A DNA stretch of 36,889 nt. Origin: Xanthomonas sp. NCPPB 1128. GTDB taxonomy: Bacteria > Pseudomonadota > Gammaproteobacteria > Xanthomonadales > Xanthomonadaceae. The stretch covers positions 1 through 36,889 of the forward strand of contig NZ_LFME01000041.1 of assembly GCF_001043115.1 (NCBI RefSeq). Direction: 5' to 3'. Position numbers and translations under genes: made by a program. The notes under the pieces are model-generated. The model was given only the letters and a program-made list of their open reading frames with translations. It ran no database searches and was not told the origin of the DNA. Shown here piece by piece: positions 6,387-14,646 of this stretch (the stretch's first letter is position 1; each line of letters opens with the position of its first letter).

Positions 6387-8573
6387 ATGACCTCTCGCCT
6401 CGCCCTCGCCCTCGCCGCCACGCTCGGACTCGCCATGCCCGCCTACGCCGCTCCGGCCACCACGCCCACCGCTGCAACCGCCGCCACGCAGGCCAACCCG
6501 TTCTTCGCCGAAAGCCCGCTGCCGCTGCACTACCCGCAGTTCGACAAGATCAAGGACAGCGATTTCGCCCCCGCGTTCGACGCCGGCATGGCGCAGCAGT
6601 TGCAGGAAGTGCAGGCCATCGCCGATCAGACCGCCAAGCCGACCTTCGACAACACCATCGTGGCGCTGGAGAAGAGCGGACAGGTCCTGGACCGCGCCAC
6701 CACGGTGTTCTTCAACCTGGTCGGTGCCGACACCAACGACACCCGCAAGAAACTGCAGGCCGAGTACGCCGGCAAGCTGGCCGCGCACCGCGATGCGATC
6801 GCGCTCAATCCTAAGCTGTTCGCGCGCATCCAGACGCTGTACGACACCCGCAACCAGCTCGGCCTGGACGCGGAGGGCGTGCGCCTGGTCGAGAAGTACC
6901 ACAGCGACTTCGTCCGCGACGGCGCCAAGCTCAACGACGCCGACAAGGCCAAGCTCAAGGCGATGAACGCCGAACTGGCCGAACTGGGCACCAAGTTCAG
7001 CCAGAACGTGCTGGCCGAAGTGAACGCCGCCGCCGTGGTGGTGGACGACGTCAAGCAGCTCGACGGCCTGTCCGATGCGCAGATCGCCGCGGCCGCCGAA
7101 GCGGCCAAGGCGCGCAAGCTCGACGGCAAGTATGTGATCGCCCTGCTCAACACCACCGGCCAGCCGCCGCTGGCCCAGCTCAAGGACCGCGCCCTGCGGC
7201 AGAAGATCTACGAAGCCTCGGTGTCGCGCGGCAGCCACGGCGGCCCGTACGACAACACCGCGCTGGTGTCGCGGATCATGACCCTGCGCGCCGAGCGCGC
7301 CAAGCTGCTCGGCTACCCGAACCACGCCGCCTACTCGCTGGAAACCCAGACGGCGAAGACCCCCGAGGCGGTCAACGCCATGCTCGGCAAGCTGGCTCCG
7401 GCCGCGGTGGCCAACGCCAAGCGCGAGGCCGCCGACCTGCAGGCGATGATCGACCAGGAGCAGAAGGCCGCCGGCAAGCCCAGCTTCAAGCTCGAGGCCT
7501 GGGACTGGGCCTACTACACCGAGAAGGTGCGCCAGGCCAAGTACGACTTCGACGAGGCCCAGCTCAAGCCCTACTTCGAATTGAAGAACGTGCTGGAGAA
7601 CGGCGTGTTCTACGCCGCCAACCAGGAGTACGGGCTGACCTTCAAGCAGCGCACCGACCTGCCCACCTACCGCGACGACGTGCTGGTCTACGACGTGTTC
7701 GACGCCGACGGCAGCCAGCTGGCGATCTTCATCGCCGACATGTACGCGCGCGAATCCAAGCGCGGCGGCGCCTGGATGAGCTCCTACGTGTCGCAGTCGG
7801 CGCTGACCGGCGACAAGCCGGTGGTCGCCAATCACCTCAACATCCCCAAGCCGCCGGCCGGCCAGCCGACCCTGCTGACCTGGGACGAGGTCACCACCGC
7901 CTTCCACGAGTTCGGCCATGCGCTGCACGGCATGTTCTCCAACGTGAAGTACCCGTACTTCTCCGGCACCAGCGTGCCGCGCGACTTCGTCGAGTTCCCC
8001 TCGCAGGTCAACGAGATGTGGGCGGACGATCCAGCCATCCTCAAGCACTACGCCAAGCACTACCAGAGCGGCGCGCCGATGCCGCAGGCGCTGCTGGACA
8101 AGGTGGTGGCCACCGCCAAGTTCAACCAGGGCTTCGCCACCACCGAGTACCTGGGCGCGGCGATGCTGGACCAGCGCTGGCATCAGCTCAGCGCCGGCCA
8201 GGTGCCGCCGGCCTCGGGCGTGATGGACTTCGAGGCCAAGGCGCTGGCCGCCGACGGCATCGCCTATGCGCCGGTGCCGCCGCGCTACCGCACGCCCTAC
8301 TTCAGCCACATCATGGGCGGCTACGCGGCTGGCTACTACGCCTACATCTGGTCCGAGGTGCTGGACGCCAACACCCAGCAGTGGTTCAAGCAGCACGGCG
8401 GTCTGAGCCGCGCCAACGGCGACCGCTTCCGCAAGACGCTGCTCTCGCGCGGCGGCAGCGTCGATGCGATGCAGTTGTTCCAGGACTTCGCCGGGCACGC
8501 ACCGCAGATCGAGCCCCTGCTGGAGAAGCGCGGCCTCAACGCCACCCCGGCGGCGACGCCGAGCGCCCGCTGA
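6387..8573 (+). CDS. Secreted M3 metallopeptidase (dipeptidyl carboxypeptidase/oligopeptidase A type)
   Basis: This 728-residue protein is a zinc peptidase of the thimet oligopeptidase family that trims short peptides. The zinc site HEFGH is at His507-Glu508...His511, followed by the family pattern around VEFPSQVNEMW that supplies the third ligand. Late tyrosines and Gly-rich segments (SHIMGGYAAGYYAY) match the M3 substrate loop. An N-terminal signal peptide (MTSRLALALAATLGLAMPAYA) makes it periplasmic or secreted, unlike cytoplasmic OpdA, and closest in style to Dcp. The ATG at 6387 is chosen because it starts that signal peptide; the open frame extends to 6072 without coding character. A strong hairpin terminator follows. 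It probably feeds peptide scavenging. Confidence 0.93.
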   Translation: MTSRLALALAATLGLAMPAYAAPATTPTAATAATQANPFFAESPLPLHYPQFDKIKDSDFAPAFDAGMAQQLQEVQAIADQTAKPTFDNTIVALEKSGQVLDRATTVFFNLVGADTNDTRKKLQAEYAGKLAAHRDAIALNPKLFARIQTLYDTRNQLGLDAEGVRLVEKYHSDFVRDGAKLNDADKAKLKAMNAELAELGTKFSQNVLAEVNAAAVVVDDVKQLDGLSDAQIAAAAEAAKARKLDGKYVIALLNTTGQPPLAQLKDRALRQKIYEASVSRGSHGGPYDNTALVSRIMTLRAERAKLLGYPNHAAYSLETQTAKTPEAVNAMLGKLAPAAVANAKREAADLQAMIDQEQKAAGKPSFKLEAWDWAYYTEKVRQAKYDFDEAQLKPYFELKNVLENGVFYAANQEYGLTFKQRTDLPTYRDDVLVYDVFDADGSQLAIFIADMYARESKRGGAWMSSYVSQSALTGDKPVVANHLNIPKPPAGQPTLLTWDEVTTAFHEFGHALHGMFSNVKYPYFSGTSVPRDFVEFPSQVNEMWADDPAILKHYAKHYQSGAPMPQALLDKVVATAKFNQGFATTEYLGAAMLDQRWHQLSAGQVPPASGVMDFEAKALAADGIAYAPVPPRYRTPYFSHIMGGYAAGYYAYIWSEVLDANTQQWFKQHGGLSRANGDRFRKTLLSRGGSVDAMQLFQDFAGHAPQIEPLLEKRGLNATPAATPSAR

Positions 8574-8583
8574 GGCCCGCGAC

Positions 8584-8610
8584 GCGGCACGGCCCACGCG
8601 GCCGTGCCGC
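8584..8610 (+). other. GC hairpin after the M3 peptidase gene
   Basis: GCGGCACGGCC (8584-8594) and GGCCGTGCCGC (8600-8610) form a perfect 11-bp stem with a 5-nt loop, 10 nt after the stop codon. No T-tract follows, so it may protect the transcript end or act with the terminator 64 nt further on. Confidence 0.55.
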
Positions 8611-8673
8611 TACCCCCGGTCACGGTGACAACGCAGCAACACACACCCGCGACCAAGCGCGTGACGCAAACGC

Positions 8674-8706
8674 ACGACGCCCGGCTCTGCCGGGCGTCGT
8701 GTTTTT
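8674..8706 (+). terminator. Rho-independent terminator of the M3 peptidase gene
   Basis: ACGACGCCCGG (8674-8684), loop CTCTG and CCGGGCGTCGT (8690-8700) form a perfect 11-bp stem followed by GTTTTT. The T-tract on the + strand assigns it to the peptidase gene. The opposing Gly/Ala-rich gene ends 55 nt downstream. Confidence 0.9.
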
Positions 8707-8760
8707 CAGCCTGCAATCTCCATGGCGACGCGCGATGCCTCGCGCGTGACCGCAAGCGGC

Positions 8761-9546
8761 TTACTGGCCGTTGCCGGAGGCATCGACGCCGACGTCCAGC
8801 GCCGCCGCACCGCCGGCCTGCCCTTGCGCCTGACCATTGCCGGCCTGCGCACCGCCCTGGCCCCCTGCACCCGCCTGGCCCGACACCGAGCCGCCACGCG
8901 TGCCCGCGCTGTGCGATGCGCCGCCGCTCGCCGCGCCAGTGGCATTCCCGCTCCCGGACAGCGCCGGCACCCCGGGCAGGCCAGCAGCGCTGGCGGCACC
9001 GTTGCTGCCGCCGTTGCCGGCCGCGCTCGCCGCGCTCGTGCCATTGCCGGTCATGCCGTTCACTGCACCGGCGGCATTGCCAGCCGTCGACAGCGCCGCA
9101 GCTGGATTGGCTGCGCTGGTCGCCGCGCCGAGCGCACCATTGGCCTGGCCCGTCGCGCTACCGGCCGCGCCACGTGCTGCCGCATTGCCGCTGGCGGCGG
9201 CGTTGCCCGCCAGCGTGCGGCCCTCGTTCACCGCAGTGCCCGCGGTCTGCACGGCGCCGTTCGCCGCGGCCTCACCGCGCGCCGCCGCCCGCTGCGCGGC
9301 CATCCGCGCACGCTGCGACGACTGCTCGATGCCACTGCGCGCACGATCCAGCGGAACCCCGGCATCCAGGCGGCCTGCGCCCATCCCGTTGCCGCCGAGG
9401 CTGCCGCCCCCCAGGCCGCCCAGGGTGCCGTTGACGGCACCACCGACGCTGCCCGCACCGCCCAGCACCTGCGCGCCGGCCACGCCCGGGGTCAGCGCCA
9501 CCGTCGCCACCAGCACCGCGCTCGCCAACAGAGTCTTGCCGTTCAT
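8761..9546 (-). CDS. Gly/Ala-rich secreted low-complexity protein
   Basis: The gene encodes 261 residues with a standard signal peptide (MNGKTLLASAVLVATVALTPGVAGA). The mature chain consists almost entirely of Gly, Ala, Asn, Ser and Gln, with loose repeats such as GNAAASGNAAARG and GGQGGAQAGNGQ. A moderately charged helical stretch (RARSGIEQSSQRARMAAQRAAARGE) follows the first Gly-rich block. An upstream ATG at 9588 would place extra charged residues before the signal peptide; the ATG at 9546 has a good ribosome site (GAGGAGA). The gene lies 104 nt downstream of the secreted subtilase, on the same strand, so it may be co-transcribed and could be a structural surface protein or a protease client. 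No family is recognised. The low complexity and GC bias call for some caution. Confidence 0.72.
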   Translation of the reverse strand: MNGKTLLASAVLVATVALTPGVAGAQVLGGAGSVGGAVNGTLGGLGGGSLGGNGMGAGRLDAGVPLDRARSGIEQSSQRARMAAQRAAARGEAAANGAVQTAGTAVNEGRTLAGNAAASGNAAARGAAGSATGQANGALGAATSAANPAAALSTAGNAAGAVNGMTGNGTSAASAAGNGGSNGAASAAGLPGVPALSGSGNATGAASGGASHSAGTRGGSVSGQAGAGGQGGAQAGNGQAQGQAGGAAALDVGVDASGNGQ

Positions 9547-9650
9547 CGCGTTCTCCTCGTGTCGCCGCAGGCCATCTGCGGCTCTCATGTATCCCTACGA
9601 ATCGAGCGATGCAGAACATCCCGGTCGCAACGGGTGCAGACAGAATGCGT

Positions 9651-10946
9651 TCAGCCGCCCGGCGCGCGCTGCAGCGCCAGGTCCGCGCCGAGCAGGCCGG
9701 CGCCGTACACCGGATCGGTGCCGGGCGCACCGAGATCGCGCGCCCGCGCCTCCAACTGCGCGCGCATCTGCGCAGCCGCCTGCGGATCCGGCTGCGGCAA
9801 GGCCTGCGCTGCCAGCCGCGCCACCAGCGGTGCGGCGAAGGAGGTACCGCGCTGCGTCTGCCAACGGCCCTGCGGCGCCGCGGCGATCAATTCGCCGACC
9901 GCGGCGAAGGCCACCTGAGACCCGCGCCCGGCCTCCGGCAACACCCGCCCACGCGCATCCACCGCGGTGACGCCGATCACCCCGGGATAGGACGCGGGAT
10001 ACAACGGCGGTGCCGCCGGGCCGTCATTGCCCACCGCCGCGACCAGCACGTGCCCGCGCGCGAGCATGCGCTGCACGGCGAGCTGCAGGGCGCGGTTGGG
10101 GCCGCCGATCAGGCTGATGTTGATCACCGGCACCTGGCGCTGCGCCATCCAGGCCAACGCGCCGACCAGTTCCACCACGGTGCCGCCGTCGGCCTGCCCG
10201 CAGTAGATGTCGGCCGCATACAGGGTGCGCGCGAACGGCCCGTGCGCCACCGCGCGTCCGGCCAGCAGCGAGGCGACCGCGGTGCCGTGCGGCTGCGCGC
10301 GTACCTGCCCGTCGCAGCCCCATGTCTGCACCTGCACGCCGGCCAGCGCCGGATGCGCCGCGTCCACGCCGCTGTCGATCAGGCCGACCACGAATCCGCC
10401 GGTCGCCGCACCGACGGCTGCCGGTGCCGCGGATGCGCTGGCGGGTGCCGGTGGCGTCGCCGCCGATCCGCTGTAGACATGGTTGTAGTCGTAGTCGCCC
10501 TGCGGATCGCGTTCGCGCAACTGCTGCAACGCGCGGCGCGTGGACAGGCCCGACGGCACCTGCAACACCACCAGGCGCAGGCCGAATTCGCCGAAGCTAC
10601 GCTGCTCCAGCACCGCGAAGCCGGCTGCCTGCGCCGCCTGCAGCGCGGCCGGGTCCGGCTCCAGCGCCACCACCTGCCCGCGCATCACCACGGCGCCGGC
10701 CTCGTCGCGCTCCAGCCCGCGCGGATCGCTGCGCAGCAGCGCCTGCAGACGTTTCAGGCGCAGCCGTTCGAGATCGCCGCGCGCGTCCTGCAGCGACTGT
10801 CCCAACCGGTTCACACCACCCTGCATGCCTTGGGTGACGTCCTGCACCAGTCCGCCCGCCGATGGCAGCGCCAGCTGCGCCAGCGCCGGTGTCGCCACCG
10901 CCAGCCATGCCACGGCCATCCAACGCATTCGCCTGCCCGCTGCCAT
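9651..10946 (-). CDS. Secreted S8 (subtilisin-like) serine protease
   Basis: This 431-residue protein carries the full subtilase triad: Asp191 (VGLIDSGVD), His220 (PHGTAVAS) and Ser369 (GTSFAAP), with the oxyanion Asn in AAVGNDGP. An N-terminal signal peptide (residues 1-23, ATPALA) and a region of about 150 residues before the catalytic domain, with a propeptide-inhibitor-like stretch (RLVVLQVPSG...NHVYSG), suggest export followed by self-processing. The open frame runs through the divergent sigma gene; the start at 10946 begins the signal peptide and leaves 81 bp to the sigma factor start. The arrangement suggests that the ECF sigma factor controls this protease or that the protease acts in the same signal pathway; this is inference. 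Confidence 0.9.
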   Translation of the reverse strand: MAAGRRMRWMAVAWLAVATPALAQLALPSAGGLVQDVTQGMQGGVNRLGQSLQDARGDLERLRLKRLQALLRSDPRGLERDEAGAVVMRGQVVALEPDPAALQAAQAAGFAVLEQRSFGEFGLRLVVLQVPSGLSTRRALQQLRERDPQGDYDYNHVYSGSAATPPAPASASAAPAAVGAATGGFVVGLIDSGVDAAHPALAGVQVQTWGCDGQVRAQPHGTAVASLLAGRAVAHGPFARTLYAADIYCGQADGGTVVELVGALAWMAQRQVPVINISLIGGPNRALQLAVQRMLARGHVLVAAVGNDGPAAPPLYPASYPGVIGVTAVDARGRVLPEAGRGSQVAFAAVGELIAAAPQGRWQTQRGTSFAAPLVARLAAQALPQPDPQAAAQMRAQLEARARDLGAPGTDPVYGAGLLGADLALQRAPGG

Positions 10947-11027
10947 GCCCCGCTCCGTCGCCCGCCCCTGTTGGCGTGCCACACTAATCCAGCCATCCCG
11001 ACCCGCGGTGAACGCCGCGCCGCGCCC

Positions 11028-11561
11028 ATGGAAGAAAACACCTCCGCCGAACGTATCACCGACATGCACGCCGATCCCACGGCCGCCGTCGGCGACGGCA
11101 TCTGTACCCTGCTGCCGCAGTTGCGGCGCTTCGCACGTGCCGTCGCCGGCCATCGCGAGGATGCCGACGACCTGCTGCAGATCGCGATCGAACGCGCACT
11201 GCGCCGGGCCGGGCAGTGGCGGCCGGAGACGCCGCTGCAGTATTGGATGTACGGCATCATCCGCCACGCCTGGATCGACGAGGTGCGGGCGCAGCGGCGA
11301 CGCCGGCAGGTGTTCGTCGATGCCACCGAGGGCGAGCATGTCGGCGACACGCCGCTGGAGCGGCAGCAGGACTGGATGGCGGTACAGGCCGCGCTGGCCG
11401 GCCTGCCCGAGGAACAACGCCTGGCGATCGCGCTGGTGCTGATCGAAGGCCTGTCCTACAAGGATGCCGCGGCGGTGCTGGAGATTCCGCTGGGCACACT
11501 CACCAGCCGGCTCGCGCGTGGACGCGAAGCCCTGCAGGCGTCACTGGAGGCGACCGCATGA
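11028..11561 (+). CDS. ECF-type RNA polymerase sigma factor
   Basis: The gene encodes 177 residues with region 2 (about 20-88; HREDADDLLQIAIERAL, then YWMYGIIRHAWIDEVR) and region 4 (about 120-172; LPEEQRLAIALVLIEGLSYKDAA, then IPLGTLTSRLARGREAL), and no region 3, as in group 4 sigma factors. It directs RNA polymerase to a dedicated promoter set when its inhibitor is inactivated. The stop overlaps the anti-sigma start (ATGA), so the pair is translationally coupled. An ATG at 11064 is a possible alternative start. I could not find a convincing ECF promoter motif in the 81-bp divergent gap. Confidence 0.93.
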   Translation: MEENTSAERITDMHADPTAAVGDGICTLLPQLRRFARAVAGHREDADDLLQIAIERALRRAGQWRPETPLQYWMYGIIRHAWIDEVRAQRRRRQVFVDATEGEHVGDTPLERQQDWMAVQAALAGLPEEQRLAIALVLIEGLSYKDAAAVLEIPLGTLTSRLARGREALQASLEATA

Positions 11562-12340
11562 ACACCACGATCGATTCACTCACGCTGCAGGCCTACGCCG
11601 ACGGCGAACTGGACGCGACACAGACCGCCCAGGTGGAAGCGGCGCTGCGCACCGACCCGCAGTTGGCGCAGGCCCTGGAGCGGCTGCGCAGCCTGCAGGC
11701 GCGGCTGCGTGCCGGCTTCGCGCCGGTGCTGGACGAACCGATACCGGCGCGCCTGCTCGCTGCGGCGCGCGCACGGCCGGCGGACGCGCCCAGCCAGGAC
11801 ACTGCTATCGCAGCGCTGCCGCCCTCGCCTGTCCATGCGACGGGGCAGGCAAGCCGGCCGACACCGCTGCGCCCGCGTGCGCGACGCCATTGGGCGCTGC
11901 CGGCGGCCTTGGCGGCGGCACTGCTGCTGGGGCTGTGGGTCGCGCAGCGGCAATTGCCGCAGGGGGTCGCACCGGGCCCGACGGTCGCGGCAACCCAGGG
12001 TGGCATTGCCCAGGGCGCATTGGCGCAGGCGCTGACGCAGCAGTTGTCCGGACAGACCCAGGCCGGCGTCCGCATCGGCCTGAGCTTCCGCGATCGCGAC
12101 GGCCATTACTGCCGCACCTTCGCCTTGCCGCGCGCCAGCGCCGGCCTGGCCTGCCAGCGCGACGGCGCATGGCGGGTGGAACTGCTGGCGCCCGCCGCCG
12201 CGGGCGACGACGACCGCGGCATGCGCATGGCCGCCAGCCCGATGCCGGCCGCGGTGCTGCAAGCGGTGGATGAGCGCATCGCCGGCGAGGCGCTGGATGC
12301 CGACGGCGAGCAGCGCGCGCGCGCGCGCGGCTGGCGCTAG
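11558..12340 (+). CDS. Single-pass membrane anti-sigma factor
   Basis: This 260-residue protein begins with an anti-sigma-like helical domain (LQAYADGELDATQTAQVEAA, about 9-52). It has a Pro/Arg-rich linker, one transmembrane segment at about 112-129, and a periplasmic C-terminal domain of about 130 residues containing two cysteines (GHYCRTFALP, AGLACQRDG). It lacks the HxxxCxxC zinc motif of ZAS proteins. Overlap by ATGA with the sigma gene and the membrane topology make it the probable inhibitor that holds the sigma factor at the membrane. The two periplasmic cysteines could sense redox state or stabilise the domain; this is inference. The signal that releases sigma is not evident. Confidence 0.88.
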   Translation: MNTTIDSLTLQAYADGELDATQTAQVEAALRTDPQLAQALERLRSLQARLRAGFAPVLDEPIPARLLAAARARPADAPSQDTAIAALPPSPVHATGQASRPTPLRPRARRHWALPAALAAALLLGLWVAQRQLPQGVAPGPTVAATQGGIAQGALAQALTQQLSGQTQAGVRIGLSFRDRDGHYCRTFALPRASAGLACQRDGAWRVELLAPAAAGDDDRGMRMAASPMPAAVLQAVDERIAGEALDADGEQRARARGWR

Positions 12341-12418
12341 CAACAGCCCGATGCCCTGCCTGCGTTGGGATGGACATCGCGCCTTGGCGCACCTCCGAAT
12401 CGCGCCGGACCGCGTACC

Positions 12419-12483
12419 GTAGGAGCGGCTTCAGCCGCGACGAGCGTTTCCCATAAGCCCGTCGCGGCTGCAGCCGCTCCTAC
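12419..12483. repeat. REP-type dimer with GTAG/CTAC ends
   Basis: GTAGGAGCGGCTTCAGCCGC (from 12419) faces an inverse copy ending GCCGCTCCTAC at 12483. One position in the second arm differs (GGCTGCAGCC instead of GGCTGAAGCC). It lies between the convergent anti-sigma and MarR genes. Confidence 0.85.
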
Positions 12484-12532
12484 AGCACATCGCCTCAAGC
12501 TCGATGCGCGGACGCAACTTTTCGAGGTGCCC

Positions 12533-13066
12533 TCAGGCCAGCGCAGCCTGCGTCTTCGACTCAGCGGCAGCGTCGAGGCCGTCGATGCCGGCCAGCATCT
12601 TCTTCAACAGCATCTCCAACTGCTGCTGCTCGCCGGCATCCAGCGCCGCGGTCTCGGTGTCCAGGAACGCGCAGACGTCCGGCAGCAGCCGCTCGATCAG
12701 GGCGATGCCGTCCGGCTGCAGGGTCAGTGCGACCTTGCGCCGGTCGTCCGGACTGGCGGTGCGCGACAGCAGTCCCTTGCTGCACAGGCTGTCGGTGAGA
12801 CGGGTGATGTTGGCCGGCTTCTCGCTGGCGGCTTCGGCCACCTCGGTGGGGGTGATGCGCTGCTCGGGCGTGCCGTACAGCATCATCAGGATCTCGTACT
12901 CCGGCGGGCTGATGCCGTAGTCCTTGAGCATGCCGCAGGCATTGGCGTGCACGCGCTTGTAGAGATGCTTGACCAACCGCACCAGGACGGCGGGCTCGCG
13001 CGGGAAGGCCGGATAGCGCGCACAGGTGTGCGCCACGCGCCGCTCGGTCTGATCGAAACTGCCCAT
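12533..13066 (-). CDS. MarR-family transcriptional regulator
   Basis: This 177-residue protein has a winged helix-turn-helix at about 55-120. The recognition region is ITPTEVAEAASEKPANITRL and the wing signature is SPDDRRKVALTL, the hallmark of MarR proteins, flanked by dimerisation helices at both ends. Such regulators usually repress efflux or catabolic genes and respond to phenolic or oxidative ligands. The start at 13066 is the first Met before the conserved core; more upstream frame is Arg/Cys-rich and unlikely. A small inverted repeat lies just upstream and could be its own operator. The likely target is itself and perhaps a distant gene, since neighbours on the same strand (lipoprotein, acetyltransferase) lie upstream, not downstream. 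Confidence 0.92.
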   Translation of the reverse strand: MGSFDQTERRVAHTCARYPAFPREPAVLVRLVKHLYKRVHANACGMLKDYGISPPEYEILMMLYGTPEQRITPTEVAEAASEKPANITRLTDSLCSKGLLSRTASPDDRRKVALTLQPDGIALIERLLPDVCAFLDTETAALDAGEQQQLEMLLKKMLAGIDGLDAAAESKTQAALA

Positions 13067-13085
13067 GAGACATCGATTGCAAGTG

Positions 13086-13110
13086 GGGTAGCCGCCAATG
13101 CTACCCATTG
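13086..13110. promoter_or_regulatory. Candidate MarR operator
   Basis: GGGTAGC (13086-13092) and GCTACCC (13100-13106) form a 7-bp dyad with a 7-nt centre. An overlapping dyad CAATG/CATTG occupies 13096-13110. The position, 20 nt before the MarR start codon, suits autorepression. The arms are short, so the match could be chance. Confidence 0.4.
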
Positions 13111-13208
13111 CGCATCGTCCCGACGAGGGCATGCGTTGCGTTCCCGCATGCTGTCGACACAGTGCACCGCACGCCGACGCCGGCGCGCGATGGCGCGCCG
13201 GTCGCTGA

Positions 13209-14057
13209 TCAGGCGGCGAACAGCGGCGCGTACTCCGGTGCCACCAGCTCGCGCAGCACGCTGGCCGGCACGTCCACCGTCTGCGTGCCATCGGCATACG
13301 GCCCCACCTGGTACGGCGGGAACACGAAGCGCAAGGCGGTGATCTTGCCCGCCGCGTCGACCAGCGGCTGGAACTGGCTGAAGTTGCCGGGCTGCGGCTC
13401 GGTGCCTTCGGCGATCATCTTGCTCGCACTGCGCACCTGCTCTTGCTGATCCTCCGGCGGCACCTGCTCGGCATCCACCCGCGTCTGCACCGCCTGGCGC
13501 AGCTGCGCGGCGACATAGCCGGCCACCTGCTTCCAGTGCGCCGCATCCGGGATCAGCGTCTCGGCAGTGAGCATGCGCTGCTGCTGCGGCAGCCACACCC
13601 AGCGCGCCACCAGCGGTTCGCCATGGGCGCCGCCGGTATAGCGGCTGCCGTCGGCGCTCAGCGCGACCAGGTCCGGACGCTCCAGCAGCATCTCGAATTG
13701 CAGCGAGAGTTCGTAGGGCGCGCGCGGGCGATCGTTGCCGAGCCCGTCGACCGCTTCCATCAGCTCGCTGCGCGCGCTCTGCGCATAGCGATTGGCCGCG
13801 TCGGCCAGCCCCGGGTAGCGGTTGATCGACGGCGGGAAGGTGATCCCGACCACATAGCTGGGGCTGTGCTCGACGATGTCCTTCAGTTCCGGCGGTGCGG
13901 TCTGCGCCGGCTCCGGCGCCGCAGGTGCGGTGGCCTGGCTTTGTGCCGGTGCCGCGGCAGGCGCCGGTGCGGCGGCCGGTTCCTCGCGTTTGCAGCCGGC
14001 CAGTGCCAGCGCCGCCGCGACCGCCAGTGCCGTCCATGCCATCCGCCCGTTGCCCAT
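13209..14057 (-). CDS. Lipoprotein with DUF3298/RsiV-like domain
   Basis: The gene encodes 282 residues with a lipoprotein signal peptide and lipobox LALAGC, lipidated Cys22. A Pro/Ala/Gln-rich tether follows at about 25-55, then a folded domain of about 225 residues. Motifs such as SADGSRYTGGAHGEP and, near the end, FVFPPYQVGPYADGT match the DUF3298 pattern found in RsiV and related envelope proteins. RsiV binds lysozyme, but many DUF3298 lipoproteins have no known role, so I claim only the fold. The start at 14057 begins the signal peptide. It follows the small acetyltransferase gene by 88 nt on the same strand, so co-transcription is possible. Confidence 0.85.
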   Translation of the reverse strand: MGNGRMAWTALAVAAALALAGCKREEPAAAPAPAAAPAQSQATAPAAPEPAQTAPPELKDIVEHSPSYVVGITFPPSINRYPGLADAANRYAQSARSELMEAVDGLGNDRPRAPYELSLQFEMLLERPDLVALSADGSRYTGGAHGEPLVARWVWLPQQQRMLTAETLIPDAAHWKQVAGYVAAQLRQAVQTRVDAEQVPPEDQQEQVRSASKMIAEGTEPQPGNFSQFQPLVDAAGKITALRFVFPPYQVGPYADGTQTVDVPASVLRELVAPEYAPLFAA

Positions 14058-14145
14058 CGTCTCTGCCCTGCTCACGTCGACTGCCCCTGTTCCTGCGATA
14101 TCTGTGGAGTGGCGCGCATTATCGCGCCGTTGCGATGCCGCGCGC

Positions 14146-14430
14146 TCAGGCGAGCAGCGCGGCGTACTGCGGATGCCGCTGGACGAACACCGCCGCGTAC
14201 GAGCACGCCGGCACCACCTTCCAGCCTTGCGCCTGCGCGTGTTCCAGCGCGGCGGTAACCAGCTGCGCCGCCAGGCCGCGGCCGCCGATCGGCGCCGGCA
14301 CCCCGGTGTGGGTGATGACCATGCGCCCCTGTTCCAGCACGTAGTCGAGTTCGGCGCGGTGGCCGTCGACCTCCAGGGTGAAGCGCCGCTGCTGCGGATC
14401 GTGCGCGATCGGAACGTTCGGTGCGGACAT
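14146..14430 (-). CDS. Small GNAT-type N-acetyltransferase (YjdJ/NATD1-like)
   Basis: This 94-residue protein matches the minimal acetyltransferase subfamily. A central strand pair (RAELDYVLEQGRMVITHTGVP) leads to the acetyl-CoA loop IGGRGLAAQLVTAALEHAQ, then a strand with the typical CSYAAVFVQRHPQY ending. These short GNATs consist of little more than the CoA-binding core; their physiological substrate is unknown. The length is normal for the subfamily. It is the first gene of a possible two-gene unit with the downstream lipoprotein. Confidence 0.88.
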   Translation of the reverse strand: MSAPNVPIAHDPQQRRFTLEVDGHRAELDYVLEQGRMVITHTGVPAPIGGRGLAAQLVTAALEHAQAQGWKVVPACSYAAVFVQRHPQYAALLA

Positions 14431-14646
14431 GGAGAGCGGCGTGTGTCACGGAGTACGCAGTGTCCGCTGCGGCTTGCCGTGGCCATGTGAAGCACCTGCC
14501 CCACCGCGTCACACCGCCGACGCGGCGCGTCAGCCGCCCGCCACTCAAGTCGTGCCGCGCGCGGCCGATAACGCCAGGACAGGACGAAAACCTGGCATGG
14601 GAGTTGCAGCTCCCATCACGCAACGATCCAACAGGGAGTCACGCGC

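Noticed and set aside
10947..11027. An ECF promoter (GGAAC to CGTC type) between the sigma factor and the subtilase
   Set aside because: I could not find a correctly spaced pair in either orientation; autoregulation remains a guess.
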